DNA of 64,000 bases, from contig OX419759.1 in NCBI GenBank assembly GCA_948567375.1, positions 2,147,303 to 2,211,302 of the forward strand. The letters run 5' to 3'. The notes beneath the pieces are model-generated. The model made no database searches. It had not been told where the DNA came from and worked only from the letters and a program-made list of their open reading frames with translations. This stretch comes from Lunularia cruciata. Its lineage: Eukaryota > Streptophyta > Marchantiopsida > Lunulariales > Lunulariaceae. This document shows positions 35,471 through 47,011 of the stretch, piece after piece. The position numbers and the translations under genes are program-made. Numbering within the stretch: position 1 is the first letter of the stretch; every line of letters begins with the position of its first letter.

Positions 35471-38464
35471 GGGTGATCCAGATGTCAATGTCAACTGGTT
35501 CTGGCTATAGTGACTCCTCCACAGGACCACCCACAACTAGATTACATAGCACGAAAATTTCCAATAGAATCTAAGACTCATGTATTTCCATGATAGCAAT
35601 AAAGCATCTTGTTCCGGTCTTCTTTTTCTTGATCAAATTCCAGTGTACTGGGGAAAATCTGGTGGCGCTCGTTTAATGGTATTTCGCGAAAAGCGGCTGT
35701 CGCATCAACTTGTCAACTTGGAGGGGTTATATCTCCACTTGTATGGTTGATGGATCTTAATGGTGCGTGCATAGAAGATCGTTTCCTATACCAACGAAAG
35801 TCATGCATATATTGAACTATGTAAGTGAATTTTGAGGACAGGAAACACGTTTAATCTTGACATGAATAGACGAGATCTGCACCTGCATCTCATTATCTAA
35901 GTTCTGCACAAACACAACCTGATAAATGAATGAAGTCGTCTGGAGCTCATGCTCGAAAGTTTATGTTTTCTGCTGTTTGTTTAATGATACTCCAATGACT
36001 TTGAGTCGAGGCTCGTTCGAATGATATTATCTGAAGAGAAGCACCAAAGAATGTTTTGGACCTACCACATGGTGTGTTTCGTTCACATGGACCACGTTGC
36101 CAACATTCCACATGCATGTCTTTTCTCTGTTTCTCTAATGTATCTACCTACAATATATTGAATTCTACTTTTCTTGATTTTGCAAGATGCGAGCTTCAAA
36201 AGGCATATTGTTATCTTAGAATCTTGTAAAACCTTTGCAAGGTTTGAACTTGGTTGCCAAGTTTTCCTTACCTTTATGGTCATTCACTAGAGCTTCCAGC
36301 AACTTCAGGATTTCAGGATCCACCCTTCATTGGGTGACTTCGTCCGTCCACGACATCTAAAAGTGAATAGCACTACGTCACGATATTGAAACCAAAAGAC
36401 TAATTTGACTAGGCTTCAAACGCGTAAGGATAACTTTCCAGATATTGGTATGGAAACCCATTCGGACTCAACAGCTACTTGACCTACTCCTTGCAACTTT
36501 CCAGATTACTAGTATGGAAGCCCATTCGAATTGAACATAAAATGCTTTGCAACTTTCCCTTCATGCGTATTCAAAATAAACAGCTTGACTCCTTTCCGAC
36601 TTCTCAAATTACAGGGATGTAGTCTCAATCGCATCAAATTAGCAACTAATGACCTACTTATTGCTGGTTCTGTATGCAGTCGCTCATATATCATATATAA
36701 TGACCAGTTCATTTCAGCCAAGTGTCATAACTAGCAGCGGACGGCTTTTTTAAGGCTTGTTAAACCCCACCTTGGTTTAATCGTGCAGAAGTTAATGCAC
36801 TGTCGACAAGGAAGTTCCCAATTTTTTATTCGTGACATGTCCCATTGTCCCTTGACGGCTGTAGTGTTCTCGATCATGCTTCTCTCTCCTTCGTATTCAA
36901 GCAGCAGACAACCCCGCCTCGAGTCGGCTGCTGATGTTGTTTTTCATACTTCACGTACGTCCCTCGATCCAGCGAAAACAGCGCACAAGCAACTCGTGGT
37001 TGCCATCTGATTCACACTTAAACTCGGGCTCTTCGAGGGCTCCTGTTTATCCTTATAATGATTGATTAAGCCTCCTGCGAACGACTTCTGAAAACTCTAC
37101 ATTTTTGAGTTGAAAGCTGATTCCAAATGGCTGCTCGTAAGAGGTGAACCCCATATTATTCAAAGTGAAAGTTCTTTTGTCATTTGTTTTTAGTCGTCCC
37201 TGCTTGAGAATAGTGATTGCCGGAAGCCAGTTGTCGCGATTTTTTTGCTCACAACTTGCCATGTTCTTTTGTGGGGGTAATGTGGGTGGCGGGGGTGGAC
37301 AGACATTTGCACACAGATTCAGATAGTGATCTCGTTGGGGCTCGTCATGTTAAGTTCGTGTCCAGATTGTGCGCGCATCTGCAATGTGTACCTTTTCATG
37401 GTGGAGGCTGCTAATGCTTGATGCTTTCGGACATTGTTCCTCAGCTTATTTGTGACTTAACAAACAATACCTGGTCTTCCTCTCCTTTCTCCTAGCAACT
37501 TGTTGATACTTTCTCCTGGGATGTGGCCAATACGATCTAGTATTGTTACAATGACAACTAGTACAATGAGCAACTTAATCCAGTATGATAGGCAAGTTGT
37601 CCAGGTCGAGGTTGGTATATGAAAAGACAATATTGAGGAGTCCTCGTTTAAGATGGTGAATCTCTGGATTGTGTGAACTTGCATGTACATATGTAGATTA
37701 AGGCAAGTGATATATGGCCCCAGTTATTCGCCCACATCAATGAAGTTATCTTATATTAATTAAACGATGAGTGAGAAGAAGTGATTGTTGGATCACGTTG
37801 TCCACTTTCTGAATTCACGAAGTGTATTGCTGTGTTGGAAGGAGCTATTATGTATTCCTTTCTGAACTACGGATTCGTCTCTCGATTGAAGTTTGTTTCT
37901 TCCTCAAAGCCATGAACAACTGTAAATGCTGTCCTAGTCTTTCTCCCAGCTAGCTCAAGTCAGAGAGTTTCCATTTGAGGTTGGACAGATGAGTGATCCA
38001 GCCGAGTGGGACACAGTTCCCCTTCCTACTTAGATACTACGCCCTTGAAAGGACAGAAGCCGTCGTCAAGATTCCTGGAAAAATTCATCGGATATGATCC
38101 CTCTCCAATATTCTGGCTGTTTAGTTCTTTTCACTTAGACTTTTCGACTGCTGATTTATAGTACACGCGGTCTTTATCCAACTCATTTGATATTCTCTTT
38201 TCAGTCACATTCATAGAAGCTAGCTTGACAAGTGGACACCTTCCAGTTCAAATATACTAGCCTTCAAGATTCTTAGGTTGATGGAGATACCTATTCTCTG
38301 CAGGCTTCTATATGCAGTAGCATAAGTCTATGGATTTTTACTTCGGCAACTTACCCTTTTACAGGATGTATTCCGACGAAACTCCCAGCTTTTGCTTGTC
38401 AAAATTTGCAAGCTAGCACTTTTCACCTGCGTGATGCGCGAATTGGCTTACGGTAGTACGGTAG
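35471..38464. other. No gene recognised
   Basis: Host-like intergenic DNA. It contains a diverged 64-bp direct repeat around 36429-36560 (AACTTTCCAGAT..., then ...GTATGGAA.CCCATTCG). No domain-bearing frame was found. Confidence 0.4.
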
Positions 38465-38525
38465 TATCGGAAGTACGGTAGAATAGTGGCCAAAGGCTGG
38501 CCACTATGCTACCGTACTTCCGATA
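38465..38525. repeat. 28-bp hairpin, 27 of 28 paired, 5-nt loop
   Basis: Left arm 38465-38492 and right arm 38498-38525 pair fully except for one A-G mismatch at the eighteenth position. Loop AAGGC. A near-repeat of part of the arm (TACGGTAGTACGGTAGTA) precedes it. Confidence 0.9.
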
Positions 38526-38639
38526 TTCAGACGGCGACGCAAGAAGGCTCCGATCTGATGGGTTTTCCTTTTGAGCATTGATTGATTTTCCCGGCATCCC
38601 GCTCCATTGTCATCTGAAATTGTTTGCAAAGACGAAAAA

Positions 38640-38740
38640 GGCGACCACATAGAACAAGGATGGGAAGACCCATCAAGCCGTACCAGAGAGGCAAAAAAAT
38701 TAAAATGGGGCTATAGTCGAATAGAATCAATATAAGAAAT
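38640..38740 (-). repeat. Dispersed short repeat, copy E
   Basis: On the minus strand: AGCCCCATTTTAATTTTTTT, then GCCTCTCTGGTACGGCTTG, ATGGGTCTTCCCATCCTTG and TTCTATGTGGTCGCCTTTTT. The 142-codon frame that crosses copies E and F lacks an ATG at its start and is not accepted as a gene. Confidence 0.85.
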
Positions 38741-38895
38741 CTGCCCGTTCGCATCGAAGAGATTGGAGCTATGCAAATGGTAAGGTCCACCAACTCTTGA
38801 GCATCCGAAGAAGAAGCATCAACCACTGTTTGCAAAGCAAGAACTTGTTTAACTAGAATATAAATTATGTAGTTGATATCATTGTCGGTATGACA

Positions 38896-38950
38896 GGCGA
38901 CTCGTATAGAAAACAGTAAAAGGACAAAACCTAGGCGGTATTGGGCCTTA
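38896..38950 (-). repeat. Dispersed short repeat, copy F (internally deleted)
   Basis: On the minus strand: AAGGCCCAATACCGCCTAGG, then TTTTGTCCTTTTACTG, TTTTCTATACGAGTCGCC. The TGATGGGGTCTTCCCATCC box is missing. Confidence 0.6.
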
Positions 38951-38997
38951 GCCACAATAACATTGGAATGAAATATCGCATTTTCGTATGATAGATC

Positions 38998-39107
38998 TTA
39001 GAATATTAGAGATTTAAAATACGATGAATTGGTGGTCTCCTACTTCTAACATTTAGAATATTAGAGATTTAAAATACGATGAATTGGTGGTCTCCTACTT
39101 CTAACAT
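38998..39107. repeat. Exact 55-bp tandem duplication
   Basis: Units 38998-39052 and 39053-39107 are identical, beginning TTAGAATATTAGAGATTT. Because no difference is visible, the duplication is recent compared with other repeats here. Confidence 0.97.
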
Positions 39108-39171
39108 TTTAGGGTAAATCTACTCGTGTTACACCACATGAAACTCCATTCGCGGAAGGCCAGGGGCAAGC

Positions 39172-39190
39172 AAGGCGACCGCGTAAGAGG
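39172..39190 (-). repeat. Dispersed short repeat, copy G (terminal fragment)
   Basis: Carries only the AAGGCGACCGCGTA terminal box, then AGAGGACAAG. Confidence 0.5.
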
Positions 39191-41044
39191 ACAAGTACCA
39201 AATGGCAAGTACAAGAGGACAAGTATCAATTCAGCTTTATCATGAGTACTTTAACATGGAAACGAGAATAAAATTAGTCTGTCTGGAAACACAAAAAGTC
39301 GTTAATTTTCCTTCGTATTTTGAGAAAGAATACAAGGATGAAAATATAAACTTTTAGACAATACATTCTTTTGTTTGAGATGGTCTTAAGTACCTTGATA
39401 TATCACAAGAGAGTTCTATAGGATCGATGGTACCTCTAAAAGGCCCTAACGTTATACACATGATGTCTTGGTAACGTGTAGTTGATGATATCTGTGGTAG
39501 TTGATATACCATGGATTTGATCACTAACCGAGAATTTCATATTTAACACAAGTTATATATATCAACAACTTTGCTGAAAAGATCAAATTGTGAATCGAAT
39601 CAATATATTGTCGAAGTAGGTTTGTACAGGTCCTTTTGTACCAATGAGTTGTTTTGACTTCACAAGCAAAAGTGTGTCCGGTAACAGGATGTAACTAATG
39701 TAGATTTCAATAGGCGCATATGATTTGTTCGTCCTGGGAACACAACTGGTTTGAAATAAGAGCCAAAACTTGAACGTATGAGGTAGAGCAACAGTATGGA
39801 GACAAATCACACTACAAGATACTGCCCACGAAGATGGGCCCATACCGTGATCTGAAAGTTCATTCTGCTGTACATTTTACTTTTTGTCAGCATGTGATTG
39901 CTCTTGCACTGGCTTCACTGTGTGTTAGCGGTCCCCTCAATGCTTGAACTAAGTACAGGATGAAAATTACAGATTCCAACTCCAACCTTGAAGGTCATGA
40001 ATAGCTCCAACCTCTTGAGTACTCACATAGCACATCCGGCCAAGATTAACTGTAATCGAAACTGTTTTGCGGTACTTAAAATTTTCAGTAACCAAACCCC
40101 GTTCCAAGGATTAAGCCATTAGAAGATGGAGAGAAGTTATGAAGGAACCTGTTACGTGAGAGGTAAGTTTGACGGACCTGCTGCAGACCACATTCTGTCT
40201 TGTAGTAAAACGATATCCTTTTGATATCCTTTTGGGTAGGAAACAAATAGGCTTCGTTCGCATAAAAAACCAGCGGAAGAATAAAATGTCCAGGTTACCG
40301 TGATCAGATCATATATTTACAGCACGTATCTCTTTATATCTCGTCACAGTCTAAGCAAAATGCTGCAAATGGACCTCCCATTCACGTGCACCGATCCCTA
40401 GTATGGAAGCAACTGACAAATTGGGGAAGGATATGATCTTCACCTAACTTAAACCTTTGATCAAGTCATAACAACATGTTTGATAATCGATACATCCCAT
40501 CACTTATCTATCAGACCTTTTAGATTAGACGTCAGACTTCCTTGGTTGATATCTAATAACAAATAGGGACTATTGGATTTAAGCTATAGCTGCCAGGAGA
40601 TTCACAAAAGGGATATAGATGAAGTTTCTGATGAAATTTTAAACTCCAAGTGAGCTTATAGAACCTCTCTGCCTTGTAATCTTGTAAACATTTTAACTTG
40701 TAGCAATCATTTGAGAAGGCAGCAGCCGAGAACTTTATCAGCTTCTTAGGAAGGGTATGCACCTCCTCTTTTGTATTCCAAAAGTAACTAAGACACTTGT
40801 GAGGACAATTAGAAGAAGCTAAGCAAGGTGGGAGAAGCTAAATAAAAAATATTAAATATTGCTCGCTAGGTGGCTCCACTTGCACCAGGGCCGTCCACTT
40901 AACAAAGACCTTGTTCTCAAAGCCTTGTCGAGAGTATCATATATATCGTATCGTACGGAGAGGAATATCATGTTGCAACGAAGGACCCGGATGTGGACGA
41001 GTATAATGCAAAATAGCGTTGGATGATGAAATTTGGAGCTGAGT
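39191..41044. other. No gene recognised
   Basis: Mixed-composition intergenic DNA with only short frames. A 12-bp direct repeat (GATATCCTTTT) occurs at about 40210-40232. Confidence 0.4.
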
Positions 41045-41160
41045 TGGGCCTTCCCCTTAATTCCATTGACTTCAAAGTATAAATATACAAAAGTCCTAGT
41101 CCAAATGCTTGATGGCGATCCTCCCATCCTTCTTGTTATCCTACGCGGTTGCCTTTTTAT
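41045..41160 (+). repeat. Dispersed short repeat, copy H
   Basis: Plus-strand: TTGGGCCTTCCCC, a diverged middle, then GCTTGATGGCGATCCTCCC, ATCCTTCTTGTTATCC and TACGCGGTTGCCTTTTT. Confidence 0.75.
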
Positions 41161-42017
41161 GTGTTCCCAAATACAGTGCATTGCTTGTGCATCCGGTTAA
41201 AAAATGATGATGGTGACGATTGTAGTTTTGCACAACCGCGTAGACAAGGCAAGAGAGAAGATTTCTCATATCGGATTTCCCGCAAGCAGATTTTACTCAA
41301 TTTGTCAATTCTGGGCCGAGATGAGGCTGGCGATCCTATGAACTGTATATATTTTGCCAGCTCAAGTGATTAGATCTTAGTGCATGACTTTAGGAAGGTC
41401 GCATGTACTGGAGATATTTCACTGTAGTACTGATGAAGCACAACTCTGTAGATGTCAACCGCTATGTTGTCAACTTATAATCTCTTACCTGGGCTCAAGA
41501 TTTCGTGAGGTCAACACAACTGTGCATTATAGTTCTTAAGTTAGAAATCTCAAGTTACTTCTCCGAGGTGTTTCACTCGTAGTTCTTGTTTCAAACTTAC
41601 ATGGTGCACTATTTTGTTGTGGTGAGACTGTATGCTTTGTTGTATCTTTGACAAACATAAAAAGTAAAAGTATTTTCGACGCAACTGTTATTGTAAACTT
41701 GGAAGTTCCTGCATCGCCAACGTCTACACGTACATCCCTAGCTGTACATACAGCTTTTATTGACAGCTAAAAATGCGTAAACCTCGAGGTCTGCGAAGGA
41801 AGACTAATATATTTCTTATTCTTGTTCTGATGAATAGAAAAATTGTATTTTCTAGTAATGGTCATAGAAATGATTTCGTCGATACAAGTGCTTATAGAAA
41901 GTCTCACAGCGCGTGGTCCTCCAGCCATATTGTTTACGGTAGCTTTTACGGAATTTTTAAAGGTCAAGTTTGCAATTTTTCAACCCTTTAGCTTTTGCGT
42001 GATTTCTTTTGATCTCC
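41161..42017. other. No gene recognised
   Basis: Short unassigned frames only; overlapping frames at 41767-42088 on both strands show no known domain. Confidence 0.4.
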
Positions 42018-42093
42018 ACTTTAACAGACGGCTTGATGGGGTCTTCCCATCCTTCATTTTTCCTACGCGGTCGCCTTTTTTACTTTAACAGAC
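42018..42093 (+). mobile_element. Dispersed short repeat, copy I, between 12-bp direct repeats
   Basis: The 52-bp body (42030-42081) reads GGCTTGATGGGGTCTTCCC, then ATCCTTCATTTTTCC and TACGCGGTCGCCTTTTTT. It lies exactly between two identical 12-mers, ACTTTAACAGAC (42018-42029 and 42082-42093). This is what a 5'-truncated retroposon insertion with a target-site duplication and a T-rich 3' end looks like. It marks the true right end of the repeat family. Confidence 0.75.
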
Positions 42094-42857
42094 TGCAAAG
42101 GACTAAGGTTCTGAGTGAGGCCGTTCCAAACCTGCAGCCCTACAACTCAAGCCGAGATAGTTGTAATGTCAGAACAGATAACGAAAAGTTGGAGGGTCGA
42201 CAGTTGTGTATCTCTGATTGCACTGAAGTTGAAACTTCCAGAAAGGACAAAAGCCGTGGAGCTTGAACTCTCGGTCCCGTATTTCTTCAGATACAGTGAT
42301 TATCATGGTTAGTACTTGTCACAGTCGACCCAAAATTACGGAAATTTGTCCATATGTCTCCCTGCTATTCATGCATACTACACCATTGTGGTTATTTTGG
42401 TCCTTTTCCTCGAGGAAGATGGTCTTTATCAAATTTATTCCAATCTCAAGTTTTTAAGGTGCAGTGGTATTGACAAGTGGCGACAATAAGCTTTCGTCTA
42501 CATGCTAGCAACCACAACCATCATCGTGGGGTCGGGTATCTGTTCTCAACATAAGGCCCCCACAACTCGTCATCTTTCATAACGCTCAGTCATAATTCAC
42601 ACAGTATTGTCGTCATATTTCTCATCACAAGATAGCCTTGGTGTTGGTAACATACTCTCGTCTCTCAGCATATTCGAGAGGGCAGTGAAACTTAGCCTCC
42701 TAGACAGGCAAGTGTCTAGACAAAACCTTCAGTCAGCCGTTATCGCAACAACAATCAAGTTCATGGGGGACAACCAGTGGATTATGCTCCAAAGCCGCTG
42801 ACGCCTGTCAACAAGCTCTCCTGTTACTTAAACGTTTCACCTTCTTCTCCCGAGAAC

Positions 42858-43019
42858 ATGTCCTGGAAGCCGATCCTCAGTACCGCACTTCTCCTGCTTG
42901 CATTACTTTGTGTTCTGCTGTTAGTCTTTGTAGTCCTTCTATTGCCAAGTGGCGGATTGGGCTGCTCTCCTTATTGGACTCAAGTCGGTCGTGGGAAAAT
43001 TTTTATTGATCGTTACTAG
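42858..43019 (+). CDS. Small hydrophobic peptide ORF, hypothetical
   Basis: ATG-initiated 53-codon frame. Residues 5-30 are almost all Leu, Val, Ala and Phe, forming a signal anchor or signal peptide, followed by a short polar tail with one cysteine and a basic RGK segment. The frame stays open upstream without another ATG. The stop codon lies eight bases before the hairpin at 43027. No family is recognised; chance is a real alternative at this length. Confidence 0.25.
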   Translation: MSWKPILSTALLLLALLCVLLLVFVVLLLPSGGLGCSPYWTQVGRGKIFIDRY

Positions 43020-43026
43020 AAAATCT

Positions 43027-43080
43027 CATGGGCAGGAAGCGCAGGAGCACTTGTCAGTGCTCCGGCGCTTCCTGCCCATG
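43027..43080. repeat. 25-bp hairpin, 24 of 25 paired, 4-nt loop
   Basis: Left arm 43027-43051 (CATGGGCAGGAAGCGC...) and right arm 43056-43080 pair except for one A-G mismatch at position 17. Loop TGTC. GC-rich, with no trailing T run. Same design, including the single A-G mismatch at about two thirds of the arm, as 38465-38525. Confidence 0.9.
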
Positions 43081-44329
43081 CAGCATTCACCACTGTAACT
43101 CGACCCTCGTTCTCGTGAAACAGTGGCTTTGGTAATTAACTCTTCTGACATGCGAGCCAGTCATCGATGAAGCGATTGCAGTGTTCGAAAGCCAAGTGTC
43201 GAAAGGCGCTTGTTTATCCTCACGAACTTGACTTAGCATAGTGAGTCCCGTCTGCCTATCAACATCTATTCCTAGATGTACCGAATGAAAGAGTATAAGG
43301 CTGAAGTTTCAAATGCTAGGCGTCCACTCTCTCAGAACAACCATCACAAGACATGGGAGTTCACAAGTTCTCTTCTTATTTGGTGTTCTCAGTCCGCTGA
43401 TAATAGCACAGACTTGCTGTGAACAAACTGAGTTGTCTAGACTTTGAAACCTCACTTCGAAGAAGAGACTGACGGTGAGATGAGCGAATAAGCTATTTAT
43501 GCTTATCGGCAGTGAATCCATAAAAGGTTGTATGCGTAGATCAGGATGAGTGGAGATCCCGTAGCAATTTTATTGAGTCGGTTCTTGGGGTGACTCATAC
43601 AATTTTACAGTTACAATAATTCATTTAAGCTATAGAGAACTAATGATATTTCAAATTGGAAATTGAAGAGAACACTACATTTCATTACTTTTTCGACATA
43701 TTTTGAATTGTCATTTTCTCACTTTTTTTTTTAGAGGAAATCTGTTCAAGTCATTTTAATTGATCCAAGGGCAGGATCCTCTTCTTTTAATGTTAATGAA
43801 AACTATAAACTGTGTGCCAACTTGAAGGATCAAGTTAAAATGCCTCCAACAGATTCTAGAGTTCTATTACTCAAAGATATTGGAAGGCACATGCATGCAA
43901 AACATAAGGATTATGTATATTGGTCTGACTACGATTGCAGTGGTTTGGAGTAGAATCATGTGATTTAAAATTAATGAGATGGTGAGATTTATTATGCATC
44001 CGATTATGATTGGATGGTGGGTTTAGGGTGAATAATTATCACTAAGTTCAAATCATCACTAAATAACAATATCAGTAAGTTCAGATTTTGTGAATAAATA
44101 TTGCCTTCGATCTAAGATCTTTTGTAAGGATGACAAGAATGGATATCAAGTTATTTTTATTAGTGGATTTCAGTAAAGATCATCCCATGATCGGAGCTGA
44201 AAGTTAAAGTCTCCTTGTGTGGTCAACTTGTTGTGGTTCTCCATAGATTAGCGCACAACAGAATCGGCTATGTATAGCAAGAGATCTGAAAACATGGGGA
44301 ATTGGTAAGTGATCCAATGTGTATTTTGT
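43081..44329. other. No gene recognised; boundary to AT-rich DNA
   Basis: CpG-containing sequence ends near 43600, where AT-rich CpG-poor sequence begins. No terminal repeat was found at the boundary. Confidence 0.4.
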
Positions 44330-45010
44330 AAATATAGTGTTCAAAGCAATAAGTCAAGCTAGGAAGAGGATAAAGAGGAGAGGAGTAGATTTTCTTGTGC
44401 TTTTACTCGACGAGGATTTGCTGGGTTCTACAGGATGAATTTATGGATCTCCTTTCCTTTTAGCACACGGACCTAAATTAAGGTGGAAAAGCATTTCAGC
44501 AAGAACGAGTACTACTCAATAAACCATCAAATGATTTGTGATGATAAATACAGGAGATTATTTATTTTGTAGAAGATGTGACCACATTCTCAAGTGTTTT
44601 TTATTATTGCTCTTGTGGGCTCATGTGCTAACATTTAAATTAAACGATAAATCTAGATGAATGTTTAGGCCTTGTCATGACATGTTTGAAAAAATCAGCT
44701 TTGTGGCCACAATTCAATGTAATATGAGTTTGCCGTTATTTTAGGGTATTGTTAAGAGATGTGGATGCCAAAAGATGTGTCCTTTTTCGTTTTACTGATA
44801 TACACAAATTCAAATAGATCATATGATTTCTGGTGGTACAATGATGGGGTGATTTGTTTTAATAAGGAGTATATATTTATAATACGGTTTTTTCAAAGTT
44901 AATAAATAATTATTTGGGTGCTAAAGGTAGGTTAATGATGCACCTTGTACACTCATTCAAGCAAACCCACACCCATGACAAACAAGAGTTTAATACATGT
45001 TTTGCTCCAA
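44330..45010 (+). pseudogene. PIF/Harbinger-like transposase relic 1
   Basis: Plus-strand fragments in several frames. GSPFLLAHGPKL near 44450 matches GTFFLLAQKPTV of relic 2 (the DGTxxxL...P block with the first catalytic Asp). NEYYSINHQMICDDKYRRLF (44502-44561) matches the family's YSINxQxVCDxxxR block. GRLMMHLVHSFKQ (about 44928-44968) matches the D-S-G-Y-x-L...L..F(K) block around the second Asp. Many stops and shifts make it inactive. Terminal inverted repeats were not found. Confidence 0.65.
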
Positions 45011-46440
45011 GCTTGTGTTCTACATGAGTACTTCATTGATATTTGAAGGATAGGTAGTATTTGTATGAGTTGAATTATTTTAATAATAAATAATATTTAT
45101 TAAGGCAGATGTATTTTTGTGTTGTTTTGTATGACCTTTTTAATGAATAGGTAAACACATAGGTAAGGGGGAAATAAAAATTTCATAATTGATGTAGATT
45201 TGGTAAAGCTTATTATTTGACCTTTGAATGTTATACATATTTTTATCCTTTATTGCCTAAGAAGATGATGTATTCCTTAGTGAAAATGAAACAATCATAT
45301 ATATCTTATTACGTGATTGTAATTGCTTGATGTTGTTGGTCTAAATTAATGTTGCTTTGGTAGCTGCTTGTTGTTGCTCTTGTTATAGTTGGTTGTTACT
45401 TTGGTAGTGTTGCTTGTTGCTATTGCTTTTAGGTAACTTTTGATTTCAAATGACCATAAATCATTTCTAAATTTCTCTTTCAAGAAGTAGACCCTTATAA
45501 AATAGTGCAAGTGGAGAAGAGAGACAGCCAAAGGAAAAATGAGAGTATTAGAAGGAAAGGAGAGGAAAAGAGGGTCTAATTTGTGTCAATTTTTTCATAG
45601 AGTTTGAGTTTTAAGAACAATGGTTAATGACATTACGGATTATGATATGGAAGTTGGTCTGGGAGAGATAGAAGATACCAAGGAGGGTTGTATATCCATG
45701 ATAACATGACTTACAACAATTGAAGATGAATAGAGAAGTCTAACATTTGTCAAAGTATTGAGAGAATCATGGAGGGAGATTTGGATGCTATGCAATTGGA
45801 GGTGGTAATCAAGATGGATTACAGTCATGTAGATGAAAGAATTATAACTAAAATTTTCAAATACTTATTAATTACTTTAAATTGCTTTCAATGTCCTAAG
45901 TGTAGGTCATGTCCATCCAAACAAATCTTGTAAATCCACTTGCACCTATGACCAATATGCGGCTTAAAAAAAAGGAAATTAAAGATTTTTAAATCCTATA
46001 TTAGCAAACACTAACATACACTAGCAAACTCTTGAGTGCACATTCATATTGAGTGCATCTTGTCAAAACATACAAATACACATGCACACATGTGAAGTTT
46101 CCAATGCAAAATCCACTAATCAAAAACAGTTAAACTAAGTTGTGATCCAAATTTTATAGGGTTATGGACATCCCATAACCTTTTTATTAAGAATTTAGTG
46201 AGGAAATTCTCCAGTCCACGTGGATGATTTCCATCTTTCTTGCTCATTACATGCCTAAATCTAACTACAATGTTTCATGAAACTACCTAATAGATTCTTT
46301 TGTAATTCAGTCATTATTTTCTTAAATCTAATACCCATTAGTGGTCTTCATCACCCACAAGTTGATTTTACATGCAACGCTGACATTTGGAAAAGATTTC
46401 ACGAATGTCATTGTTTTACCCATTAATATCCGTGTAGCTT
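45011..46440. other. AT-rich spacer, no gene recognised
   Basis: Stop-rich in all frames, CpG-poor, with no identified relic. Confidence 0.4.
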
Positions 46441-46456
46441 AATATTTAAAACCCCA

Positions 46457-46517
46457 TTGGCTTGATGGGGTCTTCCCATCCCATTCCCTTCGTGTTCTCT
46501 AGGCGGTCGCCCTTTTC
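46457..46517 (+). repeat. Dispersed short repeat, copy J
   Basis: Plus-strand: TTGGCTTGATGGGGTCTTCC, then CATCCCATTCCCTTCGTG and TTCTCTAGGCGGTCGCCCTTTT. It sits at the left edge of the CpG-containing island at 46.4-48.0 kb. Confidence 0.85.
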
Positions 46518-46944
46518 TAGTACTGTAGTTACAATGAGAGTTTACCAAGAACCTTATCGGAGTTTTGGAGGGAGTGATTACCCATCCTCCTGGATGGGCG
46601 GCGAGTGCAACAACAGGTCGCAAGGTCTCCAAGTATAGGGGTATGCAACGAGCTCACTTCTTTGTTCCTCTAGCCTTGGAGTTATATGGAACTATGGGCA
46701 TGACATTCTACATATTTGCCTGAGAGTGCATGAGAACTTATCTCGTTGTGCGTTTGAGATATCACTCTCACTCTCATACTTTTTAACATATTTTAGATAT
46801 TGTAGGTCTATTGTTTTACAGAGGACATTGGCTGGTCAATTCATAGGAGAGCAATCAGATTAGGTGATGTTTCTTAGAATGCTGCCATTGAACGACTTGC
46901 ATAGCTATGATATCTTAAGTGCGATTGGTCAAATTTAGACTCTG

Positions 46945-47011
46945 TCGACTCTCCCTGGTTCGGCTTGATGGGGTCTTCCCATCCTTACTTTGTTCTGCGA
47001 GTTCGCCTTTT
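46945..47011 (+). repeat. Dispersed short repeat, copy K
   Basis: Plus-strand: ACTCTCCCTGGTTCGGCTTG, then ATGGGGTCTTCCCATCCTTA and CTTTGTTCTGCGAGTTCGCC, ending TTTTA. Confidence 0.85.

Noticed and set aside
38527-38955. 142-codon minus-strand frame with hydrophobic segments
   Set aside because: Starts at GTG rather than ATG and consists largely of dispersed-repeat copies E and F; no independent support as a gene.
41225-41260. ACCGCGTAGACAAGG resembling the dispersed-repeat terminal box
   Set aside because: Only about 15 bases match and the adjacent family sequence is missing.
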